The notes under the pieces are model-generated. The model was given only the letters and a program-made list of their open reading frames with translations, was not told the DNA's origin and searched no databases. Positions 1-10,025 of a stretch of 64,000 bases of DNA are shown piece by piece. A program made the translations under genes and the position numbers. The stretch lies in NCBI GenBank assembly GCA_019915015.1, contig JAHBBC010000010.1:1302001-1366000 (forward strand), read 5' to 3'. The number at the start of each line of letters is the position of its first letter. Position 1 is the first letter of the stretch. Source of the stretch: Auriscalpium vulgare. Lineage: Eukaryota; Basidiomycota; Agaricomycetes; Russulales; Auriscalpiaceae.

Positions 1-600
1 AGTATCCAATACGCCGGGAGACAGGTCTCGAGAACGCACCACGTTGAGGTAAGCTTCCAAGGCGCCGGAGGTGGCGAACTCGATGGGGGCCTCCTCCATG
101 TTGAAGAAACGGTGTTGGATGTATCCGCCCCCCACGGGGCCGACCGAGTCACCCTCGGGAACTGGGCACTTGAGCAGCCACTCGATGGCATCTGCGATTT
201 TTGCGATGGCGGTAGCTCTTAGAGTCTCCTGAGATGAGCCGGAAGATGCATCGTTGATCAAGTCCTCAAACGACGGCGCAGGGATATATTCCATGATCAA
301 ATAGGTGCCGCCGTCTCCATCGTCGAAGACCTCGTATACGCGAGCCACGCGAGGCGCGTCAAGCGATCTTTGGGCTTCCTCGTAGAAATGTGCTTGAGTG
401 CGGGCCTCTGCTACCAGGTTTTCTATTCCCTTTTTGACGAAGATGAACGAGTCTCTGTGTGGCACTTTGAAGTTCCCGTAGTCTGAGCAAAACTCGATGA
501 TGAACTGCGAAATGTGTCTGTAGGTAGTGAAAGGATTATATACGCGCACACTTACCTGGGAGCTGACAGCGGGCTCGAGCGGAGAGAACACGATCCTCAT
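1..600 (-). CDS. APH-like phosphotransferase (partial, runs off the left edge)
   Basis: N-terminal part of a fungal protein with an aminoglycoside-phosphotransferase/kinase-like fold. The ATG is at 600. A 15-codon first exon (600-556) starts MRIVFSPLEP; a 51-bp intron (505-555, GTAAGT donor) follows; exon 2 continues to the edge and is open throughout. Readable N-lobe elements are FIFVKKG, an alanine/glutamate-rich helix (AEARTQAHFYEEA), the hinge strand TYLIMEYIP and a glycine-rich loop (PVGGGYIQHRFFN). The catalytic half is outside the window, but the broken copy at 26560-27508 shows it: an HxDL-like step followed by SNFLWDG and SFVDWQ, as in APH enzymes. The substrate is unknown. This copy appears intact; a fragment (2612-2729) and the dead copy are its relatives. 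Confidence 0.75.
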   Translation of the reverse strand, partial: MRIVFSPLEPAVSSQVSVRVYNPFTTYRHISQFIIEFCSDYGNFKVPHRDSFIFVKKGIENLVAEARTQAHFYEEAQRSLDAPRVARVYEVFDDGDGGTYLIMEYIPAPSFEDLINDASSGSSQETLRATAIAKIADAIEWLLKCPVPEGDSVGPVGGGYIQHRFFNMEEAPIEFATSGALEAYLNVVRSRDLSPGVLDT

Positions 601-1468
601 GAGAGACGAAAGTATTGGGGAGCCTGAGGGAGATGAAGTGATGGACAATAACTGCCGTTCTGTTGCGGGGTCGTGAGAACTTTAAACTCCGCTCATCTAA
701 GAGGGCCACCGGTGCGAGCTTGCGGAGTTTGCTGCTTTAACTGTTTGCAGCGCGTCCCGCGTCCCCGTCTCCGTCCTCTGTCTGTTCGGTTCTGCGCCTT
801 GCTCTGGATTATGATTTTGCTGCGCGTCAGAGACGTGTCTGAGAACTGCAAGCTATCTCCCGTCCAGAAAAAGGTCAAACCTGATTTCGCGAACTTCACC
901 AACCTTCCGTGACGGGCAAGTGACGGGGCCCGTGAGATCATTTACGCCCACAGCGTGGCTCGAGAGCATCCCGCGCCGTTGACTTGGGTACGCCTCTTCC
1001 CTACACCTACTCGGACACGCCGAGCTGACACGTACATGATGTTCGAGTGCGCCCCCCGTTCCCGGGTGCTCCGCTTCGACTTTCCCATGACGACGCCCAC
1101 GTTCAATGCCCGCCTGTGGCGCATCAACAGCCGGAGAACAACGACGCCGCGTGCACGGACGCAACACGGACGGCATCACAATGCCTTCTATATTTGGCAG
1201 GTAAGATGAATAAAACAACTAGAACCGAACGTTTTCGGGAGTTGTGAAAGAACAACAGGGACGAACGCTATAAAACACTCTATGTGACGAACCCTCCTTT
1301 ACCTGCTTGCGCTCTTGTCCCCCCCCCCCCTCCCCCTCCCCCCCATCCTGACTCGCCTGTACTGCCCCAGCAATATTTACACGCAATATCCAACAGTATC
1401 TCTGACGTTAGACGTGAGTATGCTACGTTGCCACAACCTTTTGTATGCCCACTGTTGATATCTGGCAG
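601..1468. other. Intergenic region between divergent genes
   Basis: No supported gene. The reading frames here overlap one another without conserved motifs. A pyrimidine tract made almost only of C (about 1320-1347) lies some 120 bp before the next start codon, as is common upstream of fungal transcription starts. A plausible 5'UTR intron (GTGAGT at 1414 to CAG at 1468) ends directly at the ATG at 1469. Confidence 0.5.
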
Positions 1469-2347
1469 ATGTCTAAGATCACCGATTTCAGCTTCAACAG
1501 ACCCGCCGATTGGAAGAGCAGAACACAAAATGGCCCCGCTCTGAAGGTTCCATCAGTGTTCTTGGGTATCAAGCTCACAGACAAGATCTGGGTCGAATTC
1601 CTCGAGGTGGGGGACGCTAAAAACCATGTCGTATTCCGTGCAACGTTCGCCACGACGCAGAAGGTCGATGGCAAGGAATCCCGCGGGGTCCGTATCTCAA
1701 TGGATCTAGCTGAGAAGTACTTTGAAGTTCTCAACGACGGCGAAGTAAGCTTCGCATCTAGACTGCCGCCCTTCTTGGATGAACAACTATCTCTCACGTA
1801 GACCGATTACTACTACGACAAGAAGTCGAAGTCTGCTGGCATTGCTTACCACTCGGGCCAGATGCACGTCAAGATGCTTAAGCATTCCGCGGCATCCACC
1901 AAGCAGCGGAAGACGCTGGGCTTTGAAATCATCAAGAGCAATCTCACATTGGGCCAGTTGATCGACATCGCTACAAGCGCGAATATTTACAAGTTTGTGT
2001 TTTTGCCCTACAAAGGTAAGGAACAGGTGGTCTGGAAGGGCTGCCGGGACTTCGTGTATGTACTTCCATGCCCAAGACTCTACCAGACACAGCGCTCATG
2101 CCCTTGTGTCTCTTCGCTTCTGATTCTGTCATGTAGCCTGCAATTCTGGCTCATTCTCGTCGAAAAGGGAGTCATTAAGGGCAAAGACGACGATGGCGTC
2201 AGCCTCATCGACGTTATTGCCTTCTTCTACTCGACGGATAATGCTCCCCATCCCCAGCCCGTCGACAAGGGCGAATGGCCGACCAACAAGTTCGTCCGCA
2301 TCGAGGACAAGAATAAGGTCAGCAACGTCTACGACCCCCTCGAGTAG
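1469..2347 (+). CDS. Conserved fungal protein of unknown function, 246 aa
   Basis: Three exons (1469-1744, 1802-2055, 2137-2347) join in phase to 246 residues starting MSKITDFSFNRPADW and ending SNVYDPLE. An in-frame ATG at 1445 exists, but a good 3' splice site abuts the ATG at 1469, so that start is chosen. The protein is soluble, with no signal peptide or membrane segment. It is rich in beta-type stretches, with a Lys/Gln segment (HVKMLKHSAASTKQRKTLGF), a Trp/Cys element (VVWKGCRDFV) and a hydrophobic strand (QFWLILVEKGVI) placed across the last splice junction. I do not recognise a catalytic motif. The organisation resembles short stress- or effector-like proteins of agaricomycetes, but no function can be assigned. 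Clean splicing supports an expressed gene. Confidence 0.7.
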
Positions 2348-2611
2348 CCTAGGCTCCGCTCCGCGTCGTCGTTCGCTGCACGGACGTGATCAACAACAAT
2401 GACCTCCCGTTTTGAGCGTATAGGGATTTATTGAGAACAGAAAACCCATATTTGTGCCTCGTGTTTTGACCATAGCAGTGTTTGGCTTCATGAATTTTTA
2501 CATACTGGAAAACCCGTATCCTGTAATAAATCTATCCTTTGTTGGTTAAGTCGGCGGGTGTTTGAGTCTACATGGAGTAGGCTGCCTTTGCGATGCGCGG
2601 TATATTGCGAC

Positions 2612-2729
2612 GGCATAGAGCGAGCAAAATTCGATGAAGTGGAAAGGGAAAACATGAGCACACACTCGCCTGGGAGCTGACTCACCTGGGAGCGACAACC
2701 GGTTCGGGCGGCGAGAAGACAATTTTCAT
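2612..2729 (-). pseudogene. Fragment of an APH-like phosphotransferase
   Basis: On the minus strand the stretch starts ATG AAA ATT GTC TTC TCG, giving MKIVFSPPEPVV, the same start as the gene at 600 (MRIVFSPLEPAV). A donor-like GTGAGT follows, then sequence matching the start of exon 2 (FIEFCS against FIIEFCSDY). The CTCCCAGGTGAGT piece around the donor is doubled. Homology stops after about ten codons of exon 2, so only a 5' scrap of the gene remains. It sits just downstream of the unknown gene at 1469-2347. Confidence 0.7.
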
Positions 2730-3663
2730 GAGAAAGATTCAAGTACTTATCGGAGAGAGATAATATCTGACAGTGACGGATGGAAGTAAAGGGAAGTAAG
2801 TATCTCGCGGGCGGCATTCCGACAACTGTCCGGCCCGCAGTAGCTTGAGTGACAATATACTTCGTCTTTACTACTAGTCTTTAGTCTCCGTTGCCAACCT
2901 TGCGCGCGTTCTACTTCGTCTTGAGGGACTTCACTCTGGTCCTGTCCGATGCGTTGGCACCACCCATTTTGCATCGACAGAGCCCACTCAGTTCTCGTAC
3001 CTTCATGTCTTGCAGGCGGACTCACTTCCGCGCAAGGTCGACTACTTTCAGGTCTTTCAAGTTCCGCGATACTTATCAGTAGGGTTGGGAGGCGTTGCAC
3101 TAGTTACCAGCAGGCCGTAGGGTAGCCTGACGACGGATGTACGGTCAGGTACGGTCGTTGCGGCCTTCGCCCGCGTGGAGACCAGGTCGGCAGAACTTCC
3201 CCCGTCGTCAATGCACACGGATCGGACATTCGTAAAAAGGCGTCAGTCTAGGCGTCGGCGTCGTTAGACATGATGTGGTATACGACCCATACATACAAAA
3301 GCCCGTCCGAGAGCAACACCGCAACGCACTAGACAAACAGTTAGAAGCAAAGGAGGCGTGTTCAAGACCCCCATGTAAAGTATGACAACAGATGGTGGAG
3401 ATGGTATATCAAGAGCACGACCAGAAAGAACAAGGGAGAACTCTTGTATTAAATGTCTCGCGCGGAAGCAGAATGGGGGAGAAAATGTTCAGCAAAGCAA
3501 CTGTATGTGACAAAGAGCGGCGCGACAGAGCGTCAAAGAATCCTGAAAAAGCGCAATTGCAACAAACCATGAAAGGGTCCACGTCATCGAGTCCGCTGGC
3601 AACTCTAGAAGCAGCGGTAGCAAATCTTTTCCTCTTGCCTCCGTTTCTCGTCCGACGCCTCGC
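2730..3663. other. Intergenic region, no gene supported
   Basis: Reading frames up to about 117 codons exist on both strands but overlap each other, lack splice structure and show no recognisable protein. The left part may hold further decayed APH-like sequence upstream of the fragment's ATG. The right part is the 3' flank of the GPI protein. Confidence 0.5.
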
Positions 3664-4744
3664 TTAGACAACGACGGCAGCAACGACGGCGCCGATGATG
3701 GCAGCCGCGCCATAAGAGGCAGCCTGGGTGGGGGCGGCGTTGGGGGTGGACGACGCCGAAGACGGCTTAGCGGAGCTCCTGCAAAAGGTAAACGATGGAT
3801 ATAGCCACGAATGTCAGGCGAGACGTTGACTTACGACGCCGCGGAGCTGGGGGCCGAGGACGTGGGCTTGCTCGACGTGGGGGCCGACGAAGCCGAGGTG
3901 GTCGAGGCGGGAGCCGTCGTCGAAGGAGCAGTGCTGGAGGGCGCCGAAGTGGACGACGTATCCGGGGCGGACGAGGTGGGAGCGGTCGACCCTGACGCGG
4001 AGCTGGAGCTACCGTTCAAGCAGTCGGTGGTGCCTGTATCCGGATGAGGGTATGTCCACCATGCCAAGCCATGTTGAACTTACCAGGGTTGACCGTGAAC
4101 GGAGCGGTCTGCTGGAGGGTACCGGTGCTGTCACGCACGTTGAGGTCGAGCGAGGTGCCTTGAGGCTCGGTTAGCTGGGTGCGGTCGACATGCGTAGGAT
4201 GCATGACTTGCTACATACCGGATGCGAAGTTCACCGCGGACCAGCTGAACGACGTCGCCTGGGTGTTGGTGGCCAGGATCTGGAGAGCAGGGCCATTCGG
4301 GTCGGTGCCGGAAGCAAGGCTATCAAAAAAGATTGCTCAGAACAACGCTGATGATCAACCACGGTTTGGTCCTGCTTACCTCTGTTAAACAGAAAATGCA
4401 GTTTGAGAGAAAATGCACGACGTCCTCATGTCAGTGAGTCCATTCTGGAATAGGCAGAGCGGTCGATACGCACGACGGTGTAGGGAGCTGCGAAAGAAGA
4501 TGTCAGAAGGGGAAATATGGGCGCATCAGCGCTGAGGGCACGTACGCGTTCCTCCGGACCAGGTGATCTGGAGAGGGAGACACTCGGCCACGTTGGAGCT
4601 GTTCAAACGAGAGAAATGATTGGCACGTCAGCTCGTATGACGACAAGACATGCGGACGTACGGGGTGTTGATGGTGAGCGTCTGGGCGGAGGCAGCGACG
4701 ACGAAGAGGGCGGCCGCGACGAGGGAAGAGAAGGTAGAGCGCAT
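3664..4744 (-). CDS. Secreted Kre9/Knh1-like Ser/Thr-rich GPI-anchored protein
   Basis: Cell-surface protein of the basidiomycete Ser-Thr-rich GPI family whose N-terminal domain resembles yeast Kre9/Knh1. The ATG at 4744 opens a clean signal peptide (MRSTFSSLVAAALFVVAASA, then QTLTINTP). Spliced exons give SNVAECLPLQITWSGGT, the family hallmark, then PPYTV, GTDPNGPALQ and VRDSTGTLQQTAPFTV. A long Ser/Thr/Ala/Pro linker ends in SYGAAAIIGAVVAAVVV, a hydrophobic GPI-attachment signal. The frame closes between PPYTV and LASGTDP only with a 2-nt microexon (4380-4381) or a GC-AG intron. A TATA box lies 84 bp upstream. The likely role is in cell wall or surface structure; no catalytic residues are seen. 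Confidence 0.85.
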
Positions 4745-4827
4745 CGTGAAAAGAGTTGAAGGAAAGGGCAACACGGCTTTGGGGAGGGGGAAAGCGACGT
4801 TGATGTGTGGGAAGTTTTGCCCGCCCG

Positions 4828-4835
4828 CTTTTATA
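4828..4835 (-). promoter_or_regulatory. TATA box of the GPI-protein gene
   Basis: Minus-strand TATAAAAG lies 84-91 bp before the ATG at 4744, inside an otherwise GC-rich flank and at the usual distance for a fungal Pol II promoter with a short leader. Confidence 0.6.
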
Positions 4836-4919
4836 TCGCGCCACCCGGCCATCTCCCCCCAAACACCGCCGCGTGGCTCCGGACACCGCGTCATGCCTCG
4901 TCTTCAATTTATGTACGCC

Positions 4920-5870
4920 TCAGTAATGGACATGGATTGGCGGGCTGCCCCCCGCCGCGACAGTCACCTCGCACATCAGCCCGCAGTGGTCGCTCAAGTA
5001 CGCCCCGTCCTCCGTTGCCAACGTGAACCCCTCCCCGATCTTCCGCGTCCCCTGCACCCTGTACGCCCCCCTCCCCACAAACAAAATCTTGTCCAGCCGC
5101 CCCGGCGCGAACCGCGCGTGCGCCGGCTGGTGGCCCCACGTCGCGCCGTACGCGCGCGCGTCCTCCCTGCAGTCCCACGCGTCGCTGAGCCCGCACTGCG
5201 TGACGAGCGCGTCGTCCGCGGGCACCACCGCGTTCATGTCGCCGCACACGAGCCCGCCCGCCACGCCCGCGTCGTGCACGAGCGGCGCGAGCGCGCGCAT
5301 CTGGCCCGCGCGGCGCGGCGCGCCGGCGGGCAGCGACTCGAGGTGCGTGTTCGCGATGCGCAGCACCTGCGCGGCGAGCGCGCGCCCGGCGACGAGCACG
5401 TCGACGAGCAGCGCGCCGCGCGCCATCCCGGTGTTCCCGAACCACAGCGAGCGCGCCTGCGTGATGCGCACGCCGCGCCCGAGCAGCGTCACGAGCCCGT
5501 ACCGCGCGCCGTGCGGCCACCGCTTGGGGCTGTCGGGGAACACGGTGAAGTACCGGCGCACCCATGGGTGCTGCAGGATGGTGTCGAACGTGTCTGCGCG
5601 GACCTCCTGCAGCATGACCACACACGGCTGTGGCGAGCCATGTAGATGCGTCTGGAACACGTCGTGCTGCAGGTAGTCCAGCACGGCGGTCACCCGCGTC
5701 CATTGGTTGGCCGCCACGAAGTCGATGTTCCAGGTGAGGAGGGAGAGCGAGGTCGGCAGGCTGTCGTAGATGACCTGGTGACCATGCTGGACGTCGATGT
5801 CGGCGACTACCCATTCACGCATTTTGCGCGAGTACCGGATCGTCGGCAGGGTCATGAGCGTGTTGTCCAT
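4920..5870 (-). CDS. TDP2-like endonuclease/exonuclease/phosphatase-family protein
   Basis: Single-exon gene of 316 residues, ATG at 5870. All signature blocks of the Mg-dependent EEP (DNase I-like) fold appear in order: TWNID (about residue 46), MLQEV (about 87), NTHLES (about 175), GDMNA (about 210), RLDKIL (about 262) and SDHCGL (about 293). This arrangement with TWNID and LQEV is that of tyrosyl-DNA phosphodiesterase 2, which removes topoisomerase II adducts from DNA 5' ends. The predicted Asn, Glu, Asp and His active-site residues are all present. There is no signal peptide or extra domain, so it is probably nuclear or cytosolic. It is intronless among intron-rich neighbours and strikingly GC-rich at third positions. 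Another EEP phosphodiesterase activity cannot be excluded. Confidence 0.8.
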   Translation of the reverse strand: MDNTLMTLPTIRYSRKMREWVVADIDVQHGHQVIYDSLPTSLSLLTWNIDFVAANQWTRVTAVLDYLQHDVFQTHLHGSPQPCVVMLQEVRADTFDTILQHPWVRRYFTVFPDSPKRWPHGARYGLVTLLGRGVRITQARSLWFGNTGMARGALLVDVLVAGRALAAQVLRIANTHLESLPAGAPRRAGQMRALAPLVHDAGVAGGLVCGDMNAVVPADDALVTQCGLSDAWDCREDARAYGATWGHQPAHARFAPGRLDKILFVGRGAYRVQGTRKIGEGFTLATEDGAYLSDHCGLMCEVTVAAGGSPPIHVHY

Positions 5871-6279
5871 CGTGCCGCTCGCTGGGGAGGAGGGAGAGGG
5901 CGGAGGGGATGGTCAATTTCCGGACGGCGGCGGGCTGTAGATAAGCTTAATGCATCGTGCACAGTAATTAAAGTCCCGTCCGCATCGTGGCGAGGGGTAC
6001 CTGGTGCCGCACTAGCTGAGCTCAGTCGGAGCTGGGGCAACAAAACAACAGTGTCACCCGCTCAAATTGCTCAACAGAGTCCGAGAGGGCCGTAACGCGC
6101 GCTCATGAGGTGGATGCGCCCACCAATTTGAAGATCACCGCCGAAGAAAATCCACGCGGGTGGCGCGCGATCTACGTGGATCGCCTTAGTACAGCTCACA
6201 CGCGGGTGTACGTCCAAATGCTATAATTAATGGCAAACCGAACGAGCAGATGGAATCATAGATCTGTGCGATATGCCGT
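5871..6279. other. Intergenic region upstream of the TDP2-like gene
   Basis: Promoter side of the TDP2-like gene and 3' flank of the PDI gene. An AT-rich patch (TATAATTAATGG, about 6221-6232) stands out. No gene is supported. Confidence 0.45.
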
Positions 6280-7913
6280 CTAGAGCTCCTCGTACGAACG
6301 CTCAGACTTGTCCTCCTGAGCCGCGAAGGCCGACAGGATGTTGGCCTTGATCTGGATCTCGTCGAGCTTCGCAGGGGCGAGCGTGCGCTTCTTCAGAATA
6401 GACGCGAGGCTGAATTCCAGAACCATGAGTGACGAGCCCACGACGTGCGAAAGCAACGGGGCACGAACCGCTTCGATTCCTTGGTGACATAGTCCTCTGT
6501 GCCGTTGACGACCTTCTCCATGACGCGGAGGTAGTGCTTGGCCGCTGGGCCAATCTCCGAGGCGAGGATGGACGCCTCCTTCAACACTGCATCGCGCGCG
6601 GCGCCGGTCGCCACGAAGAACTGGCTCGCCAGCGCGTCGAACTCGGGCCGGCGGCCAGCCTGCCCGACACGTCAGACATGTGCAGCGCCTAACGTACATG
6701 CGGCACGCACCTGGTCGTTGAGGCCTCCACCCACGGCGCGCTGGGTGCCGCACTTCTCGTTCAGGAACTCAACGAACGCGGCCTCAGAGCGTTCCCCGTC
6801 GTAGTCGACACCTTCCTTGCTGCCCTTCGAGAAAAACTTGATGGTAGGGAAGGACTTCACGCCGTACCGCTCGCCGATGGGTCGGTTCAGCTCGGCGTCG
6901 GCGTCGATGTTCGCGACGACACACTGCGGGGAAGGTGATTGGTGGGTGACATATATGAAAGGAAGAGGGACATACGTTCGACTCCGCCGCGAAGTCACGC
7001 GCAACCTCCTCGTACTTGGGCTTCAGGTTCTTGCAGTGGCCGCACCACGGCGCCTGCCAGCAGATTAAGACACTGCGTAAACATATATGACTCATAACTC
7101 ACAGTGAAGGTGACAATAGTGTTGTGGTCGCCGTTCTGAAAATCGTGAGCAAAACAGTCAGCAGCGGCGGTGTACGACACACACCAGGACAACGTCGTCG
7201 AAATTGTGGACATCAAGTTGCAGAGTAGCGGGTGGCGGCGGAGGCTTGATATTGGACTTCACACCAGATTTTGAGGAGACGCTGCATAAGTCCTCAATAC
7301 ACCGTCGCATCTGACTAAGGCCGGGAAAACGCACAAAGCAGCCAAAGCGTCGAGGTCGCGCCCGCCTTCGTAAGGCTCTACCGTACCGTCGGCGTTGAAC
7401 CACTTGAGAGCTAAGATACCTTGAGTCATGGATAGCAGCGTAGAAGGAATGGGACACACTGGGGAATCCGGTGACACCGTACTTCGATCCCAATGGCTTG
7501 CCCGCGCCGTCGGCGTCCACCTTAGCGATAACGACCTTGTTTTTGGCATGGGTGAAGGCATCTGCAAGCTGCTCGTATGTAGGCGCGAGAGTCTACGCGC
7601 CAGAGCGCAGTAAGCAGATGGCGAGGGCATTAGTCAGGCTGCTCACCTTGCAGTGACCGCTGCAGACGAGATCTATCCGTCAATACAAAGCCCAAACAAC
7701 CTTCATTCGTACGTACCACCAAGGCGCAAAGCTGCCCGAGATGAAATTAGAAGATCTTCGCAAGCGTTTGCATCCAGACACTCACAACTCGACGAGACCA
7801 GGCTTGCCTTGGCCGATCACGCTGTCAAAGTTGGTGGGGTCCAGGTCGAGGACATTCGAGGCGAACGCGCCGCCCAGCAGGGCGAACGAGAAGAGAGATA
7901 GCGAGAGTCGCAT
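6280..7913 (-). CDS. Protein disulfide isomerase, two thioredoxin domains plus ERp29-like C-terminus
   Basis: ER oxidoreductase that forms and reshuffles disulfides in secretory proteins. Eleven exons join in phase from the ATG at 7913: a signal peptide (MRLSLSLFSFALLGGAFAS), thioredoxin domain 1 with FFAPWCGHCK, thioredoxin domain 2 with TFTAPWCGHCK, each followed by its cis-Pro strand (GVTGFPTLKWF, GVKSFPTIKFF), then an all-helical C-terminal domain as in ERp38/TigA-type PDIs. The first CGHC motif is built from three exons, including a 15-nt exon for FFAPW. The total of about 375 residues fits the family. The chain ends SYEEL rather than H/KDEL, so retention may use a variant signal. It diverges from SQT1 across 629 bp. 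Confidence 0.9.
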
Positions 7914-8542
7914 GGTGGTAAAAGACAGAGAATGCGAAAGAGAATGAGGTCGTGGACTGGTCTTAAGGTGGTCTTGGTGAGAGCTGGTAAGCGCCGACCC
8001 GCGCCGGCCTTAGTCAATCGCGTGGCACTGCCCAGGGCGACGTGTCCCAATGGCCTGTGCGCTGATTACACGTCTTCTTCCCTCGCAGACGCTCTGCGGG
8101 CAGTCTTGTACCCACACAGGGTGCTCTTTTTTCCGAGAGTGCTAGTGAGGAACGGGGATGTGCTGGCACAATGCTGCACTATGCCGCTGGCACGCCCGCG
8201 TGGAAAGCCCGACGACGGCCAGGCTGGCCTCGATGAGCTGTCTTCCGCCGAGTCTTCACGGGCTCGACGCCTCGGTCGTCTGCACGCTGCCAAGCAGCAG
8301 ATATTCGTTCCCGTCGGCGCCCGACAAAGAGAATCTTCGAGCACGGTCAAGCAACGATTAGTCAGAGGTATCTGATAAGATTCATACTGGGACTCTTCAA
8401 AACTTTCATCACCGCTGCCGCCGCCGCGCTCGCTCAGCAGACGCCGTTGACTCATCCCCGACCCACCCAGGCGTCCTTATAGAGCCTCCAGAGCGACCCG
8501 ACGTCACCATCAACCCAACTTCCACCTCCCACTGACCACAAA
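7914..8542. promoter_or_regulatory. Divergent promoter region, PDI / SQT1
   Basis: Head-to-head spacing of 629 bp between the PDI ATG (7913, -) and the SQT1 ATG (8543, +). A weak TATA-like CTTATAGAG lies near 8475. I see no additional gene; the frames inside lack motifs and splice structure. Confidence 0.5.
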
Positions 8543-10025
8543 ATGTCATCGCACCACAACGAAGAGGACGCGGACTTGGACGCCGAGCAGTTCATCGCCG
8601 AGGGCGATGTGGCTGAGGTCTTCCCGGAGGACGAGGACCAGCCGATGGACGACGAAGACGAAGACGACGAGCTTGGCGAGCTGCCGCAGGGCGAAGGTGG
8701 GGACGAGGACGAGGACGACGAGATCCTCTGGGAGGACAACTCAATACAGCAGTTCCCCGAGCACCGCCAATCTGTCTTCACCGTCGCAACCCATCCGACC
8801 GCCCCGCTCGCCGTCTCCGGCGGCGAGGACGAAACAGGTTACATATGGGACGTCACGAGCGGCGAGATCGTCGTCAAGCTCACCGGGCACACCGACAGCC
8901 TCTCCGCGTCCGGGTTCAGCAGCGACGGCGAGATGGTGGCCACCGGCGGCATGGACGGGCGCGTGCGCGTCTGGCGGAGGGTCGGCACGGCGGACTACAA
9001 GACCTGGGAGTTCCTGACGGAATTGCAAGGCGCGGACGAAGTCATGGTGCGTGCGCCGCCATGCAGAGCGTAAACGTGCTGATCAGGCGCCTTGTAGTGG
9101 TTGCGTTGGCATCCCAAGGGCCCGGTATTGCTGGCCGGCTCGAACGACAGTACGGTTTGGCTATGGCAACGTGCGCCTCCCATTGAACTCATAGCTAGTG
9201 CGTTGCTGATCGTGTTTCGTAGTTCCCGCTGGCAACACGATGCAAGTGTTTGCTGGGCACTCAGGCCCGGTGCAGTGCGGAGAGTTCACGCCCGACGGTA
9301 CGTAGATATTTGTCGTCGCTCGATATATACGTCTGACTTTGCTCAGGCAAACGAATCGTGACCGCCGACGCGGATAACAATCTATGCTACTGGGATCCGC
9401 GCGCGTCCGCGCCAATATTCAAGCTGACGTCCAACAGCGCGCGATTCAGCCTCGACGGCATCACGGCTCTCGCCATCAACCCCTCCTCCACCCTCGCAGT
9501 TGTCGGCGGCGCGGCCGGCGGCGTGCGGGTTATCAGTCTGAGCAAAGGGGAGGTCGTCTCTGCGCTCGGCTCTCACGCCGAGGGCGAGAGCGTCGAGGCC
9601 GCGGTGTTCGTCAACATCGTCGGTACTGTGGGTGGGTCCGGCACTGGCGCAGCTGGCGGCGGAACCGTCGTGACCGGCGCCACGGACGGCAAGGCGTGTA
9701 TATGGGATCTCAACACAAACCGACTGCGTGCTACGCTCCAACACAAGGTATGCGTGTACACTCCAGTGCCATCGCATTCGCTGACGGGCTCGGAATTTTG
9801 TAGGACTCGGTGACAAGTCTGATGGTGCATCCCACAAAGCCGCATCTCCTCGTCTCGGGCTCCGCAGACAAGACACTACGAACATGGGACGCTCGGTCAG
9901 CGACTCTCCTACGAGAGCATAAGGGCCACCAAGGGCCCATCATGGCTGCTGCGTTGGGTCTCGCGGGTGAGGTCACCGTGAGTGCAGGGGATGACGGTGT
10001 ATGCTTGGTGTTCGGGACGGAGTGA
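8543..10025 (+). CDS. SQT1: SQT1/AAMP-type WD40 ribosome-assembly protein
   Basis: Five exons (8543-9046, 9098-9170, 9223-9297, 9347-9747, 9804-10025) encode 424 residues, close to yeast Sqt1. The first 70 residues are very acidic (runs of Asp and Glu), then WD40 repeats follow with endings such as GYIWD, VRVWRR, STVWLWQ, NLCYWDPRA, KACIWDLN and LRTWDARS. Sqt1 is the dedicated cytosolic chaperone that captures nascent ribosomal protein uL16 (Rpl10) and keeps it soluble until 60S assembly; the acidic N-terminus and eight-bladed propeller fit that role. AAMP is the animal homologue. The gene appears intact. Orthology is inferred from domain order and the acidic leader. Confidence 0.85.

Noticed and set aside
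3795..4047. Plus-strand frames rich in Gly/Arg or Glu/Asp/Val
   Set aside because: They are antisense shadows of the Ser/Thr-rich tail of the GPI protein.
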